In this document: in pieces, positions 16,217-24,270 of the stretch
Layout of the letters: every line of letters begins with the position of its first letter
How positions within the stretch are numbered: position 1 is the first letter of the stretch
Source: an uncultured Pseudoxanthomonas sp.
GTDB lineage: Bacteria; Pseudomonadota; Gammaproteobacteria; Xanthomonadales; Xanthomonadaceae
Reading direction: 5' to 3'
Length of the DNA: 26,326 nt
NCBI GenBank assembly: GCA_946886405.1
Contig: CAMPIO010000046.1
Coordinates: forward strand, 1-26,326
Notes under the pieces: generated by a model
What the model saw: only the letters and a program-made list of their open reading frames with translations
Told to the model about the DNA's origin: nothing
Databases searched by the model: none
Translations under genes and position numbers: made by a program

Positions 16217-16750
16217 TCAGCGCTTCTTGTTCTTGTCCGCGTGCTTGTCGAACGGCACCACGTCGCCGCTGAGCAGGGACAGTTGTCCTGCAGCGGGAAG
16301 GTCGCGCTCGAGCTTCTCGATTTCGTCGCGGAAATCGGCCACGTCCTCGAAGCTGCGGTATACCGAAGCGAAGCGCACGTACCCCACGTGGTCGAGCTTG
16401 CGCAGCTCGCCCATGACGAACTCACCGATCTTGCGCGAGGCGATCTCGCGCTCTCCGCTCATGCGGATGGCATGGATCACCGCCCGCACCGCGGCCTCGA
16501 TCTGTTCTTCCGATACCGGCCGCTTCTGCAGCGCGCGGTCGAAGCCGGCACGCAGCTTGCGCGCATCGAAGGTATCGCGACGGCCATCGCCCTTGATGAC
16601 CGCCGGCAGCTTGATCTCGATGTTCTCCAGCGTGGAGAACCGCTCCCCGCAGGCCTCGCACTCGCGACGACGACGGATCGTCGCGCCGTCTTCGGAGACG
16701 CGCGAGTCGATGACGCGGGTGTCGGTGTGCTGGCAGAAGGGGCAGTGCAT
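16217..16750 (-). CDS. nrdR: Transcriptional repressor NrdR
   Basis: Represses ribonucleotide reductase genes in response to ATP/dATP. The 177-residue protein starts with a zinc ribbon, MHCPFC (Cys3, Cys6) and CEACG (Cys31, Cys34). An ATP-cone domain covers about residues 49-139, with [20 protein letters not shown] and the [18 protein letters not shown] end. It is slightly longer than the usual 150-160 residues, the extra being a Lys/Asp-rich tail. It begins 3 bp after glyA and shares its transcript; the glyA-nrdR-ribD neighbourhood is common in gammaproteobacteria. Confidence 0.97.
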   Translation of the reverse strand: MHCPFCQHTDTRVIDSRVSEDGATIRRRRECEACGERFSTLENIEIKLPAVIKGDGRRDTFDARKLRAGFDRALQKRPVSEEQIEAAVRAVIHAIRMSGEREIASRKIGEFVMGELRKLDHVGYVRFASVYRSFEDVADFRDEIEKLERDLPAAGQLSLLSGDVVPFDKHADKNKKR

Positions 16751-16753
16751 CGA

Positions 16754-18007
16754 TCAGCCGTAAACCGGATACTTCCGGCATTGCGCGGTGACGTTGTCGC
16801 GCACCTTCGCCAGCACCGCCTCATCGCTGGGCGCGTCGAGCACGTCGCAGATCCAGTTCGCCAGATCGACGCAGTCCTGCTCGCCGTAGCCGCGCGTGGT
16901 CACCGCCGGCGTGCCGATACGCAGGCCCGAGGTCACGAAGGGCTTGCGCGGGTCGTTCGGCACGGAGTTCTTGTTGACGGTGATGTGCGCCTTGCCCAGC
17001 GCTTCTTCCGCGTCCTTGCCGCTGACGTCCTTGCCGATCATGTCGACCAGCATCAGGTGGTTCTCGGTGCCCCCGGAGACGATCTTGTAACCGCGGGCAA
17101 TGATCGTCTTCGCCATCGCCTGCGCGTTCTTCACCACCTGCGCCTGGTAGGTCTTGAACTCCGGCTCCAGCGCTTCCTTGAAAGCGACGGCCTTGGCGGC
17201 GATCACGTGCATCAGCGGACCGCCCTGGATGCCGGGGAAGACGATGCTCTGCAGCTTCTTCTCGATCTCCTCTCCCGCACCCTTCGCCACGATGATGCCG
17301 CCGCGCGGGCCGCGCAGCGTCTTGTGGGTGGTCGAGGTGACCACGTGGGCGTGCGGCAGCGGGTTCGGGTAGACACCGGCGGCGACCAGGCCCGCCACGT
17401 GCGCCATGTCGACGAACAGGTAGGCGCCGACCTTGTCGGCGATGGCACGGAAGCGCGCCCAGTCCACGATCTGCGAGTAGGCGGAGAAACCGGCCACGAC
17501 CATCTTCGGCTTGTGTTCCAGCGCCAGACGCTCGACTTCGTCGTAGTCGATCAGGCCCTGGTCGTTCACACCGTACTGGATCGCGTTGAAGAGCTTGCCC
17601 GAGGCGTTGACCTTGGCGCCATGGGTCAGGTGGCCGCCATGGGCCAGGCTCATGCCCAGGATGGTGTCACCGGGCTGCAGCAGGGCGAAATACACGGCCT
17701 GGTTGGCCTGCGAGCCGGAGTGCGGCTGCACGTTGGCATAGTCGGCACCGAACAGCTGCTTCACGCGGTCGATCGCCAGCTGCTCGGCGATGTCGACGTA
17801 TTCGCAACCACCGTAGTAGCGCTTGTGCGGATAGCCCTCGGCGTACTTGTTGGTCAGCACACTGCCCTGGGCTTCAAGCACGCGCGGACTGGCGTAGTTC
17901 TCGCTGGCGATCAGCTCGACGTGATCCTCCTGCCGGCGCGCCTCGTGGGCGATGGCCTGGGCCAGTTCGGGATCGTAGGTTTCGATGCGGGCGTCGCGCG
18001 GGAACAT
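16754..18007 (-). CDS. glyA: Serine hydroxymethyltransferase
   Basis: PLP enzyme that interconverts serine and glycine and charges tetrahydrofolate with one-carbon units. The 417-residue protein has the family blocks [56 protein letters not shown], and the PLP lysine Lys229 in [15 protein letters not shown], at the same number as in E. coli. Length is standard. ATG 18007 has a GGAG site five bases upstream. It is the first gene of the long minus-strand run down to thiL. Confidence 0.98.
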   Translation of the reverse strand: MFPRDARIETYDPELAQAIAHEARRQEDHVELIASENYASPRVLEAQGSVLTNKYAEGYPHKRYYGGCEYVDIAEQLAIDRVKQLFGADYANVQPHSGSQANQAVYFALLQPGDTILGMSLAHGGHLTHGAKVNASGKLFNAIQYGVNDQGLIDYDEVERLALEHKPKMVVAGFSAYSQIVDWARFRAIADKVGAYLFVDMAHVAGLVAAGVYPNPLPHAHVVTSTTHKTLRGPRGGIIVAKGAGEEIEKKLQSIVFPGIQGGPLMHVIAAKAVAFKEALEPEFKTYQAQVVKNAQAMAKTIIARGYKIVSGGTENHLMLVDMIGKDVSGKDAEEALGKAHITVNKNSVPNDPRKPFVTSGLRIGTPAVTTRGYGEQDCVDLANWICDVLDAPSDEAVLAKVRDNVTAQCRKYPVYG

Positions 18008-18041
18008 CGGGTCTCCGGGAGCAAGTCGGGCGGGAGCCCCG

Positions 18042-18047
18042 ATTGTA
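18042..18047 (-). promoter_or_regulatory. Possible glyA -10 box
   Basis: TACAAT on the minus strand lies 34 bp before the glyA ATG. The -35 region is GC-rich with no TTGACA-like match, which is common in this group. It lies between the rcnB-like gene's terminator and glyA, so the glyA run has its own start. Confidence 0.45.
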
Positions 18048-18083
18048 GCTCGCCCCGCCCTCGGCCACCCTGCCCCGGAAAAG

Positions 18084-18109
18084 GAAAAGCGCGCCGGAGC
18101 GCGCTTTTC
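18084..18109 (-). terminator. Intrinsic terminator after the RcnB-like gene
   Basis: GAAAAGCGCGC, loop of four, GCGCGCTTTTC: an 11-bp perfect stem with the T-run continuing as CTTTTCC on the minus strand. It is placed 22 bp after the RcnB-like stop codon and before the glyA promoter region. Confidence 0.85.
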
Positions 18110-18130
18110 GATGGGGTCAGGACGGCCGGC

Positions 18131-18649
18131 TCAGTGGTGCAGCAGCAGGTCGGCGATGATGCCGGTGGCGATGGCGACCATCAGCAGGTTGCCGCGGTCA
18201 TCGCGCACCCAGTGGTAGCCGCGGGGCGGATGGCGCACGTGGTACCGGTTGTAGTCGTTCACCACATAGACCGGGCCACGGTAATGGTCGCGGTAGCGCT
18301 GCCCTCTGGCCCAACGGTGGTAGCTCGGCGGAGCCGGGCGGTAGACGACCCGCGGCGGGGCGTAATAGCGACGGTCGTCATAACGGCGATCATCGTAGCG
18401 ACGGTCGTCCCGGCGGCCCTCGTGGTAGCCATGGCGATAGGCCTGGCGCTGGTCGCGATAGTCGCGGCGGTCGTCCCGGCGGTCTTCGCGCCAGTCACGA
18501 CGATCATCCCTGCGGTCATCGCGACGGTCGTGCTGGTGCGAACGGTCCCGGTCCCGGCCGCGATCGTCGTCGCGTGCAAGCACGGGGGCGGTGACGGCGA
18601 AGGCCAGGACGGCGCAGGCCATGCTCTGGAAAAGACGCTTGGTATTCAT
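18131..18649 (-). CDS. RcnB-family periplasmic protein with Asp-Arg-Arg repeats
   Basis: 172 residues with a signal peptide (MNTKRLFQSMACAVLAFAVTA then APVLA), so predicted periplasmic. Residues about 27-95 are an extremely polar low-complexity stretch built of DDRR, DRRD and YDDRR units. The C-terminal 50 residues have the RcnB pattern: VNDYNRYHVRHPPRGYHWVR, then DDRGNLLMVAIATGIIADLLL. RcnB is involved in nickel/cobalt homeostasis in E. coli, but most members of the wider family have no proven function and no rcnA exporter is adjacent. ATG 18649 has AGAGGG seven bases upstream. It is a single-gene unit with its own terminator. Confidence 0.8.
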   Translation of the reverse strand: MNTKRLFQSMACAVLAFAVTAPVLARDDDRGRDRDRSHQHDRRDDRRDDRRDWREDRRDDRRDYRDQRQAYRHGYHEGRRDDRRYDDRRYDDRRYYAPPRVVYRPAPPSYHRWARGQRYRDHYRGPVYVVNDYNRYHVRHPPRGYHWVRDDRGNLLMVAIATGIIADLLLHH

Positions 18650-18787
18650 GGAAAAGCCCTCTGTGTGGCACGTGAGCCCATCATGCGGATCACATCTGAA
18701 CCGATTCCCGCTGGAAAACGGTTACGGCCATGTCAACGCCATGTTCGCGAAACGTATTCAGCCGGCGGTCGGGCGGGCGGGAGCGGC

Positions 18788-18793
18788 TATAAT
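18788..18793 (+). promoter_or_regulatory. ettA -10 box
   Basis: A perfect TATAAT lies 72 bp before the ettA ATG, with no clear -35 box 17 nt upstream. The remaining intergenic sequence (18650-18865) serves the divergent RcnB-like gene as well. A TTGACA occurs on the minus strand (18731-18736) but has no good -10 partner. Confidence 0.55.
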
Positions 18794-18865
18794 CGCCGCC
18801 TTCCCTTTTGCCTCCCCGCCCGCCGTTACCCGGCTGGGCGACGGGGCCTGCGTACCGGAGCCAGC

Positions 18866-20533
18866 ATGTCCTCGCAATACATCTACACCATGAACCGGGT
18901 CAGCAAGGTGGTCCCGCCGAAACGGCAGATCATCAAGGACATCTCGCTGTCGTTCTATCCGGGCGCGAAGATCGGTCTGCTGGGCCTCAACGGCGCGGGC
19001 AAGTCCACCGTGCTGAAGATCATGGCCGGCGTAGACACGGATTTCGAAGGCGAAGCGCGCCCGCAACCCGGCATCAAGGTCGGCTACCTGGCCCAGGAGC
19101 CGGAACTGAACCCTGAACACACCGTTCGCCAGGCCGTGGAAGAAGGCGTGGGCGATGTGTTGCAGGCGCAGGCCGCACTGGAAGCGGTATACGCCGCCTA
19201 CGCCGAGGAAGGCGCAGATTTCGACGCCCTCGCCAAGGAACAGGAACGCCTCGAGGCCATTCTCGCGGCCGGCGACGCACACACGCTGGAGAACCAGCTT
19301 GACGTGGCCGCCGACGCCCTGCGCCTGCCGCCGTGGGACGCCATCGTCGGCAAGCTGTCCGGTGGCGAGAAGCGTCGCGTCGCGCTGTGCCGCCTGCTGC
19401 TGCAGAAGCCCGACATGCTGCTGCTCGATGAACCGACCAACCACTTGGACGCCGAGTCCGTCGAGTGGCTGGAACAGTTCCTCGCCCGCTATGCCGGCAC
19501 CGTGGTGGCAGTCACCCACGACCGTTACTTCCTCGACAACGCCGCCGAATGGATTCTCGAACTCGACCGCGGTCGCGGCATTCCGTGGAAAGGCAACTAC
19601 ACCGACTGGCTGGTGCAGAAGGACGAGCGCCTGAAGCAGGAAGAGAACCAGGAAAAGTCCCGCCAGAAGGCGATCCAGAAAGAACTGGAGTGGTCGCGTC
19701 AGAACGCGAAGGGTGGCCGCTCGAAGGGCAAGGCGCGCCTGGCGCGCCTGGAAGAACTGCAGTCCGTGGATTACCAGCGCCGCAACGAGACCAACGAGAT
19801 CTTCATTCCGCCGGGTGAACGGCTGGGCAACAACGTCATCGAGTTCAAGAACGTCTCGAAGAAATTCGGTGATCGCCTGCTGATCGACAACCTGAGTTTC
19901 CTCGTCCCCGGCGGCGCGATCGTCGGCATCATCGGTCCGAACGGCGCCGGCAAGTCGACGCTGTTCAAGATGATCACGGGACAGGAGAAGCCGGACTCCG
20001 GCACCATCACCACCGGTTCGACCGTGCAGCTGGCCTACGTGGACCAGAGCCGCGACAAGCTGGAAGGCAACCACAACGTCTTCCAGGAAATCTCGGGCGG
20101 CCTGGACATCCTCAACATCAACGGTGTCGAGATCCAGTCGCGCGCGTACATCGGCCGCTTCAACTTCAAGGGCCAGGACCAGCAGAAGATGGTCGGCTCG
20201 CTGTCAGGCGGTGAACGCGGCCGCCTGCACATGGCGAAGACGCTGCTGCAGGGTGGCAACGTGTTGCTGCTCGACGAACCCTCGAACGACCTGGACATCG
20301 AAACCCTGCGCGCGCTGGAAGATGCGCTGCTGGAGTTCCCCGGCAACACCTTCGTCATTTCGCATGACCGCTGGTTCCTGGACCGCATCGCCACGCACAT
20401 CCTCGCCTTCGAGGGCGACTCGCACGTGGAATTCTTCCAGGGCAACTACCGCGAGTACGAAGAAGACAAGAAGCGTCGCCTGGGCGAAGAGGGCGCGCGT
20501 CCGCATCGCCTGCGTTTCAAGGCGCTGAAGTAA
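18866..20533 (+). CDS. ettA: Energy-dependent translational throttle protein EttA (ABC-F)
   Basis: Soluble ABC-F ATPase that binds the ribosomal E site and gates the first peptide bond according to ADP/ATP. Two nucleotide-binding domains: Walker A GLNGAGKST at 40-48 and GPNGAGKST at 357-365; signatures SGGEKRR at 165 and SGGERGR at 447; Walker B LLLDEPTNHLD and LLLDEPSNDLD. The linker between them (KDERLKQEENQEKSRQKA, then RQNAKGGRSKGKARLARLEEL) is the P-site tRNA interaction motif. At 555 residues it equals E. coli EttA. The frame is open for 928 codons upstream on the antisense of glyA, but ATG 18866 is the family start and has GGAG five bases upstream. Confidence 0.97.
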   Translation: MSSQYIYTMNRVSKVVPPKRQIIKDISLSFYPGAKIGLLGLNGAGKSTVLKIMAGVDTDFEGEARPQPGIKVGYLAQEPELNPEHTVRQAVEEGVGDVLQAQAALEAVYAAYAEEGADFDALAKEQERLEAILAAGDAHTLENQLDVAADALRLPPWDAIVGKLSGGEKRRVALCRLLLQKPDMLLLDEPTNHLDAESVEWLEQFLARYAGTVVAVTHDRYFLDNAAEWILELDRGRGIPWKGNYTDWLVQKDERLKQEENQEKSRQKAIQKELEWSRQNAKGGRSKGKARLARLEELQSVDYQRRNETNEIFIPPGERLGNNVIEFKNVSKKFGDRLLIDNLSFLVPGGAIVGIIGPNGAGKSTLFKMITGQEKPDSGTITTGSTVQLAYVDQSRDKLEGNHNVFQEISGGLDILNINGVEIQSRAYIGRFNFKGQDQQKMVGSLSGGERGRLHMAKTLLQGGNVLLLDEPSNDLDIETLRALEDALLEFPGNTFVISHDRWFLDRIATHILAFEGDSHVEFFQGNYREYEEDKKRRLGEEGARPHRLRFKALK

Positions 20534-20565
20534 GGTACGCCACCATCATGACCTTCGAGTCAACA

Positions 20566-20595
20566 CGACAACGCCGGCTTTCGCCGGCGTTGTCG
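20566..20595. terminator. Hairpin between convergent ettA and DUF3667 gene
   Basis: CGACAACGCCGGC, loop TTTC, GCCGGCGTTGTCG: a perfect 13-bp stem placed 33 bp after ettA and 31 bp after the convergent gene's stop. There is no real T-run on the plus side, so it may act in both directions or as a 3'-end stabiliser. Confidence 0.7.
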
Positions 20596-20625
20596 TATGC
20601 ACCGTTAGCGTTCGCGTCTACTTTT

Positions 20626-21420
20626 TCAGCCGCTGCTGGACATGAGGAGCAACGCAGCCACCAGGATCCCGCCCAACAGACTTTGCGCCAGCAAGAACAG
20701 GCCGACACCCACCAGAGATCTCAACGCAGTGGTCCATGGGGAGTGGTTTCGGAACAACTGCACGAGTGAGAAGACCGTATACAGCACGACGAAGGGCAAG
20801 GTCCAAGCCTGTGCGCTCGGCAGCCAACGTTGCAGCACCACCGCGACAGCCATGAAAACGAAGGTCTGCACGGTGAGAAGCGCGGAGACCACCAGCCATT
20901 CCGGGTAGTTCAAGGCCCTGCCCCGGAAAGCCAGCCAGAATGCCGCTGCCTCAAGAGGCAGGCAGATCAGCGTGAATGCCGTCAGATGAGCATTCAACCA
21001 ATCCTTGACCGAATTGAACGTGCGGGACAACACAACAGGATCAATGCCTCCCTCCTGTGCCCCGGAGCCTCCAGCGAGACCGGCTTGCATAGCCGATCCC
21101 ACCACATCTCCCCCCAGCAGGTATTTGCCGAGCAACAGCACCACTGCGGCCATGATCATCAACAGCAACAGCGGCTTTACCTGCTTCGCCCTCCTTCCCT
21201 CCAGATACGCCCGCATCAGATGCCCCGGCCGCAGCATCAGCTCCTTGAGCGAATACAGGATGCCGCGATCCATGTGGAACACGCTGTGCTCGAGCTCGTG
21301 CCCGAGGAAATGCCAGTCGATACGGTGCACCGGCGTGGGCTGGCCGCAGGCGGGGCAGAATTTCTGGTCGGGGTCCACGACGGCACGGCCGCAGTTGATG
21401 CAGTTGCTCGCGTCGCCCAT
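20626..21420 (-). CDS. DUF3667-type membrane protein with N-terminal zinc ribbon
   Basis: 264 residues. A zinc ribbon comes first: Cys7-x2-Cys10 and Cys22-x2-Cys25 (CINCG ... CPACG). It is followed by a helical segment ending LKELMLRPGHLMRAYLEGRR, the pattern of DUF3667 proteins (rare Pro-Gly then YLxGRR/K). Five hydrophobic segments follow from about residue 80. The C-terminus sits in the last membrane helix. Function is unknown; the family is found next to many unrelated genes. ATG 21420 is chosen because AGGGGA lies five bases upstream; the frame itself runs open far upstream antisense to the chemoreceptor-like gene. Confidence 0.82.
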   Translation of the reverse strand: MGDASNCINCGRAVVDPDQKFCPACGQPTPVHRIDWHFLGHELEHSVFHMDRGILYSLKELMLRPGHLMRAYLEGRRAKQVKPLLLLMIMAAVVLLLGKYLLGGDVVGSAMQAGLAGGSGAQEGGIDPVVLSRTFNSVKDWLNAHLTAFTLICLPLEAAAFWLAFRGRALNYPEWLVVSALLTVQTFVFMAVAVVLQRWLPSAQAWTLPFVVLYTVFSLVQLFRNHSPWTTALRSLVGVGLFLLAQSLLGGILVAALLLMSSSG

Positions 21421-21531
21421 GCCGGTCCCCTGTCCGTAGTGCGCGGATTCTAGGCAAGCGCCGCGCGCACGTCCAACCTGCGCCGCGTGCCGCCCCATCC
21501 TGGGGAAACCATGCACCCGCGCGGTGCCGAT

Positions 21532-21559
21532 TAAAGCGCCGCGCCGACCACGCCGATAG
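21532..21559 (+). promoter_or_regulatory. Sigma-28 (FliA)-like promoter
   Basis: TAAAG at 21532-21536 and GCCGATAG at 21552-21559, with 16 bases between TAAA and GCCGATAG. The flagellar sigma-28 consensus is TAAA-N15-GCCGATAA, so the match is 11 of 12 bases with a one-base longer spacer. It points to the chemoreceptor-like gene and would start transcription near 21567, about 65 bp before its ATG. Such a match in this GC-rich context is unlikely by chance but not proof of use. Confidence 0.6.
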
Positions 21560-21633
21560 CGCCTCAATGATGGGGTCGGCCGCACACCGCTACCGGATGT
21601 CACGCCACCCTGCCCCTTCCCACAAGGAGCTCC

Positions 21634-22719
21634 ATGAACGCTTGCGCTGTCGCCCCTGTTTCCGACGCCGGCATCGACGACCACATCCAGTCCGTATCGG
21701 GACTGTCGGACTCGCTGCTCACGCAACTGCGGCAATCGCTGCAGAAGATCGACGAGATCAATCGCATCACCCGCATCATCTCGATGAACGCCCGCATCGA
21801 GGCCGTCCGCATCGGCACCGCTGGCCGCAGCTTCGGTGTGATCGCCGAGGAAATGGACACGTTGTCCCGCCGGGTCAGCGACACCGCGCAGGACATCGAC
21901 CGCATGGCCGTCCGCACCAGCACGGACCTGCGCGCGCGACTCGACCAGTTGCAGACGGACGTACGCCATACGCGCCTGACCGATCTGGCGCTGGCGAACA
22001 TCGACCTGATCGACCGCAACCTCTACGAGCGCAGTTGCGACGTGCGCTGGTGGGCCACCGACGCGGCCGTGGTCGCTGCGGCACAGGATCCGCAACCGGC
22101 GTCGCTCGCGCATGCCAGCCAGCGCCTTGGGCAGATCCTGGATTCGTACACGGTCTACTTCGATCTCGTCCTCGCCGACCTGCACGGCAACATCATCGCC
22201 AACGGACGGCCGCGCCAGTACCGCTCGACGGGGCAATCGGTGGCGCAGCAGGGCTGGTTCCAGTCGGCCATGGCCACGCGCAGCGGCGAGGAGTTCGGGT
22301 TCCAGTCCATGCACGCCAGCCCCCTGGCGGGCGGCGAGCGCGTGCTGGTGTACGCGTGTGCGGTGCGCGAAGGAGGCCGCGTGGCGGGGCGGCCGCTGGG
22401 TGTGCTGGGGATCGTGTTCCGCTGGGACGCGCTGGCGCAGACCATCGTGGAACGCACGCCGCTGTCGGAGGCCGAGTGGCGTCGCAGTCGCGTGTGTATC
22501 GTCGATGGTCAGGGTCAGGTGCTGGCCGACACCTCGGGCGGAAATGCGGTGTCGTCGCGACTGGATTTTCCCGGGCGAGCGCCCCTGTTCCAACAGCCGC
22601 GCGCTGCGGTGGACGTGGTCATCGACGGCCGCACCTGCTGCCTGGCGCAGGCGGCGTCACCCGGTTACGAGACCTATCGCACCGGGTGGCATTGCGTGAT
22701 CCAGCAGGGCATCGGCTGA
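21634..22719 (+). CDS. Soluble chemoreceptor-like protein: MCP signalling tip followed by Cache-like sensor
   Basis: 361 residues with no signal peptide or membrane segment. Residues about 20-110 form a heptad-rich helical hairpin whose tip (Asn52-Met74: NARIEAVRIGTAGRSFGVIA, then EEM) matches the conserved MCP signalling tip that contacts CheA/CheW (EAARAGExGRGFAVVAxEV). Residues about 115-355 resemble a Cache sensor, with YFDLVLADLHGNIIANG, QGWFQSAMATRSGEEFGFQS, and CIVDGQGQVLADTSGG. In ordinary receptors the sensor precedes the signalling hairpin, so the order here is reversed and the protein is cytoplasmic. The hairpin is short, with no obvious methylation helices. AAGGAG lies four bases before ATG 21634. 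The sigma-28-like promoter upstream supports a chemotaxis link. Confidence 0.78.
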   Translation: MNACAVAPVSDAGIDDHIQSVSGLSDSLLTQLRQSLQKIDEINRITRIISMNARIEAVRIGTAGRSFGVIAEEMDTLSRRVSDTAQDIDRMAVRTSTDLRARLDQLQTDVRHTRLTDLALANIDLIDRNLYERSCDVRWWATDAAVVAAAQDPQPASLAHASQRLGQILDSYTVYFDLVLADLHGNIIANGRPRQYRSTGQSVAQQGWFQSAMATRSGEEFGFQSMHASPLAGGERVLVYACAVREGGRVAGRPLGVLGIVFRWDALAQTIVERTPLSEAEWRRSRVCIVDGQGQVLADTSGGNAVSSRLDFPGRAPLFQQPRAAVDVVIDGRTCCLAQAASPGYETYRTGWHCVIQQGIG

Positions 22720-22729
22720 CGCCCCTCCT

Positions 22730-23053
22730 TCAGCCCAGCCACACCTCGCCGTCGCGCACCTGCACGACGACGGCGTGCAGGGTGTCGCCGCGACACGGTC
22801 CCGCGACGCACGCGCCGTCCACCAGTTCGAATGAAGCGCCGTGGGCCGCGCACACCAGATGACCATCCTTGCTCTTGAGGAACTGGCCAGGCGCCCAGTC
22901 CAGCCGGCGCCCGGCATGCGGGCAGACATTCAGCCAGCCACGCACGCCATCTCCCTCGCGATAAAGAATCAACGACTCCGCATCACCGCTGATCGTGGCC
23001 TCAACCTCGGCGAAACCCCCGTCGGGGATGTCATTCAGTGCACTCAGTCGCAT
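22730..23053 (-). CDS. Rieske [2Fe-2S] ferredoxin-type protein
   Basis: 107 residues, cytoplasmic. The Rieske ligands are Cys44-Pro-His46 (CPHAG) and Cys68-x2-His71 (CAAHG), with the usual domain body (VRGWLNVCPHAG ... HLVCAAHGASFELVDGACVAGP). It is the size of stand-alone ferredoxins of the NirD/BphA3 group; no partner oxygenase is adjacent. ATG 23053 is chosen; GTG 23074 in frame would add seven residues, and neither has a strong ribosome site. It is convergent with the chemoreceptor-like gene, 10 bp between stops. Confidence 0.88.
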   Translation of the reverse strand: MRLSALNDIPDGGFAEVEATISGDAESLILYREGDGVRGWLNVCPHAGRRLDWAPGQFLKSKDGHLVCAAHGASFELVDGACVAGPCRGDTLHAVVVQVRDGEVWLG

Positions 23054-23143
23054 GGCGCTTAACGAAGTCCTCACACGGTCATCCGACTGTCATCCGATAC
23101 TGCCCGCACCGGCCCCCGCCGCATTCTGTCACGACGCCCCACC

Positions 23144-23419
23144 ATGTACGCACGCCATTTCCAGTTCAACGCCTTCCGAAACGTCTTCGCACCGCGCAAG
23201 CCGCGCCATCCGCTGTTGCGGGTCGGCCTGGGCCTGCTGGGCGTCGCACTGCTGGGCGTGCTGGTGTTCTTCAGCGTATTCGTCGGCGCCGCCATGATCG
23301 CGGCAGGTCTGGTCTACAAGCTGGTGCGCCAGCGCGGCAAGCCACAGGCCCGCGATGCCCGCGTGGTGGACGCCGAGTACCACGTCGTCCGCAAGCCGGT
23401 GCTGCCGCTGCCACGTTGA
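23144..23419 (+). CDS. Small membrane protein of unknown function
   Basis: 91 residues: a basic N-terminus, one long or two short hydrophobic segments at about 24-58 (LLRVGLGLLGVALLGVLVFF then SVFVGAAMIAAGLVYKLV), and a basic C-terminus ending PVLPLPR. I do not recognise a family. The upstream sequence has no strong ribosome site, but the coding character, the membrane profile and its place 63 bp before the hydrolase gene argue that it is real. Confidence 0.65.
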   Translation: MYARHFQFNAFRNVFAPRKPRHPLLRVGLGLLGVALLGVLVFFSVFVGAAMIAAGLVYKLVRQRGKPQARDARVVDAEYHVVRKPVLPLPR

Positions 23420-23426
23420 CGGCGCC

Positions 23427-23445
23427 GCGGGAACCCGGTTCCCGC
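23427..23445. other. Perfect hairpin between the small membrane protein and hydrolase genes
   Basis: GCGGGAAC, loop CCG, GTTCCCGC, 8-bp stem, 7 bp after the stop codon. No T-run follows, so it could be a weak terminator or an operator. TACACT right after it (23447-23452) resembles a -10 box for the next gene. Confidence 0.4.
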
Positions 23446-23482
23446 CTACACTCTGCGGCCGTCCCCAGCCTGCACGGCCGCC

Positions 23483-24190
23483 ATGACCGATCTCATTCCT
23501 GCTCCGCCCGTTCCACGCATCCCCGTGCGTGGCGGCGGCACGTTTCCCGTGCGTCGGATTTTCTGTGTCGGTCGCAATTTCGCGGACCACGCGCGTGAGA
23601 TGGGTGCGGCTGCGCCGGCGTCGAAGGCGGAGCGCGGGACGCCCGTGTTCTTCCACAAGCCCGCCGACGCCATCGTCACCGGCGGTGCGGACATCCCGTA
23701 TCCGCCCGGCACGCATGACCTGCACCATGAAGTGGAACTGGTCGTCGCCTTGGGGAAGGACGCCCCTGCGGGAACGCTGGCGCCTGCCGACGCGCACGGA
23801 CTCGTGATCGCCTATGGCGTTGGTCTGGACCTGACCCGCCGCGACCTGCAGGCCGCGGCCAAGGCCAAGGGCCTGCCGTGGGATACGGGCAAGGGTTTCG
23901 ATCACTCCGCGCCGATCAGCGACCTGGTCCCGGCTGCCGACGTCACCGCACTGGAGAGCCAAACCCTGAGCCTGCGCGTGAACGGCCAAACCCGCCAGCA
24001 CGGGTCGCTGCACGATCTGATCTGGGACGTGCCCGACATCCTGCACGAGTTGTCGAAGCTCTATGCGCTGAAGGCAGGAGACCTGGTGTTCATGGGCACG
24101 CCGGCGGGCGTGGCGGCACTCCAGGCTGGCGATGACTTCGTCGCCTCCCTGGACGGCATCGTCGAACTGCGCGGCCGCATCATCGACTGA
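23483..24190 (+). CDS. Fumarylacetoacetate hydrolase family protein
   Basis: 235 residues. The metal ligands are visible: Glu83 and Glu85 in [11 protein letters not shown] and Asp116 in [27 protein letters not shown] near the N-terminus and the C-terminal [18 protein letters not shown] complete the FAH fold. Related small enzymes include fumarylpyruvate hydrolase, acylpyruvase and oxaloacetate decarboxylase (YcgM/FAHD1 type). The sequence does not decide among them, although LDLTRRDLQ followed by [16 protein letters not shown] is the FAHD1-like pattern. No aromatic-degradation genes lie nearby. Confidence 0.92.
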   Translation: MTDLIPAPPVPRIPVRGGGTFPVRRIFCVGRNFADHAREMGAAAPASKAERGTPVFFHKPADAIVTGGADIPYPPGTHDLHHEVELVVALGKDAPAGTLAPADAHGLVIAYGVGLDLTRRDLQAAAKAKGLPWDTGKGFDHSAPISDLVPAADVTALESQTLSLRVNGQTRQHGSLHDLIWDVPDILHELSKLYALKAGDLVFMGTPAGVAALQAGDDFVASLDGIVELRGRIID

Positions 24191-24221
24191 GCCCGGCAAC
24201 ACCATCTCCGGTACAGCGCGC

Positions 24222-24227
24222 TATAGT
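24222..24227 (+). promoter_or_regulatory. Possible mscL -10 box
   Basis: TATAGT 43 bp before the mscL ATG, in the 80-bp gap after the hydrolase gene. No clear -35 box is visible. Confidence 0.4.
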
Positions 24228-24270
24228 CCCGGCCGATGGCGCGTCGGCGTCGGCGGACAAGGAAAACAGC

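Noticed and set aside
18695..18722. AACCG ... CGGTT inverted repeat between the RcnB-like gene and ettA as an operator
   Set aside because: Only five matching bases per arm with a long unmatched spacer; this is expected by chance.
16082..18865. A 928-codon open frame on the plus strand, in frame with ettA and antisense to nrdR, glyA and the RcnB-like gene
   Set aside because: It is the antisense shadow of strongly conserved genes in GC-rich DNA; its translation has no domains until the EttA start, and the EttA start has its own ribosome site and promoter box.
21421..22593. Upstream extension of the DUF3667 frame across the chemoreceptor-like gene on the minus strand
   Set aside because: The extension is antisense to the receptor coding region, has no domain, and the ATG at 21420 carries the ribosome site and begins the zinc ribbon.
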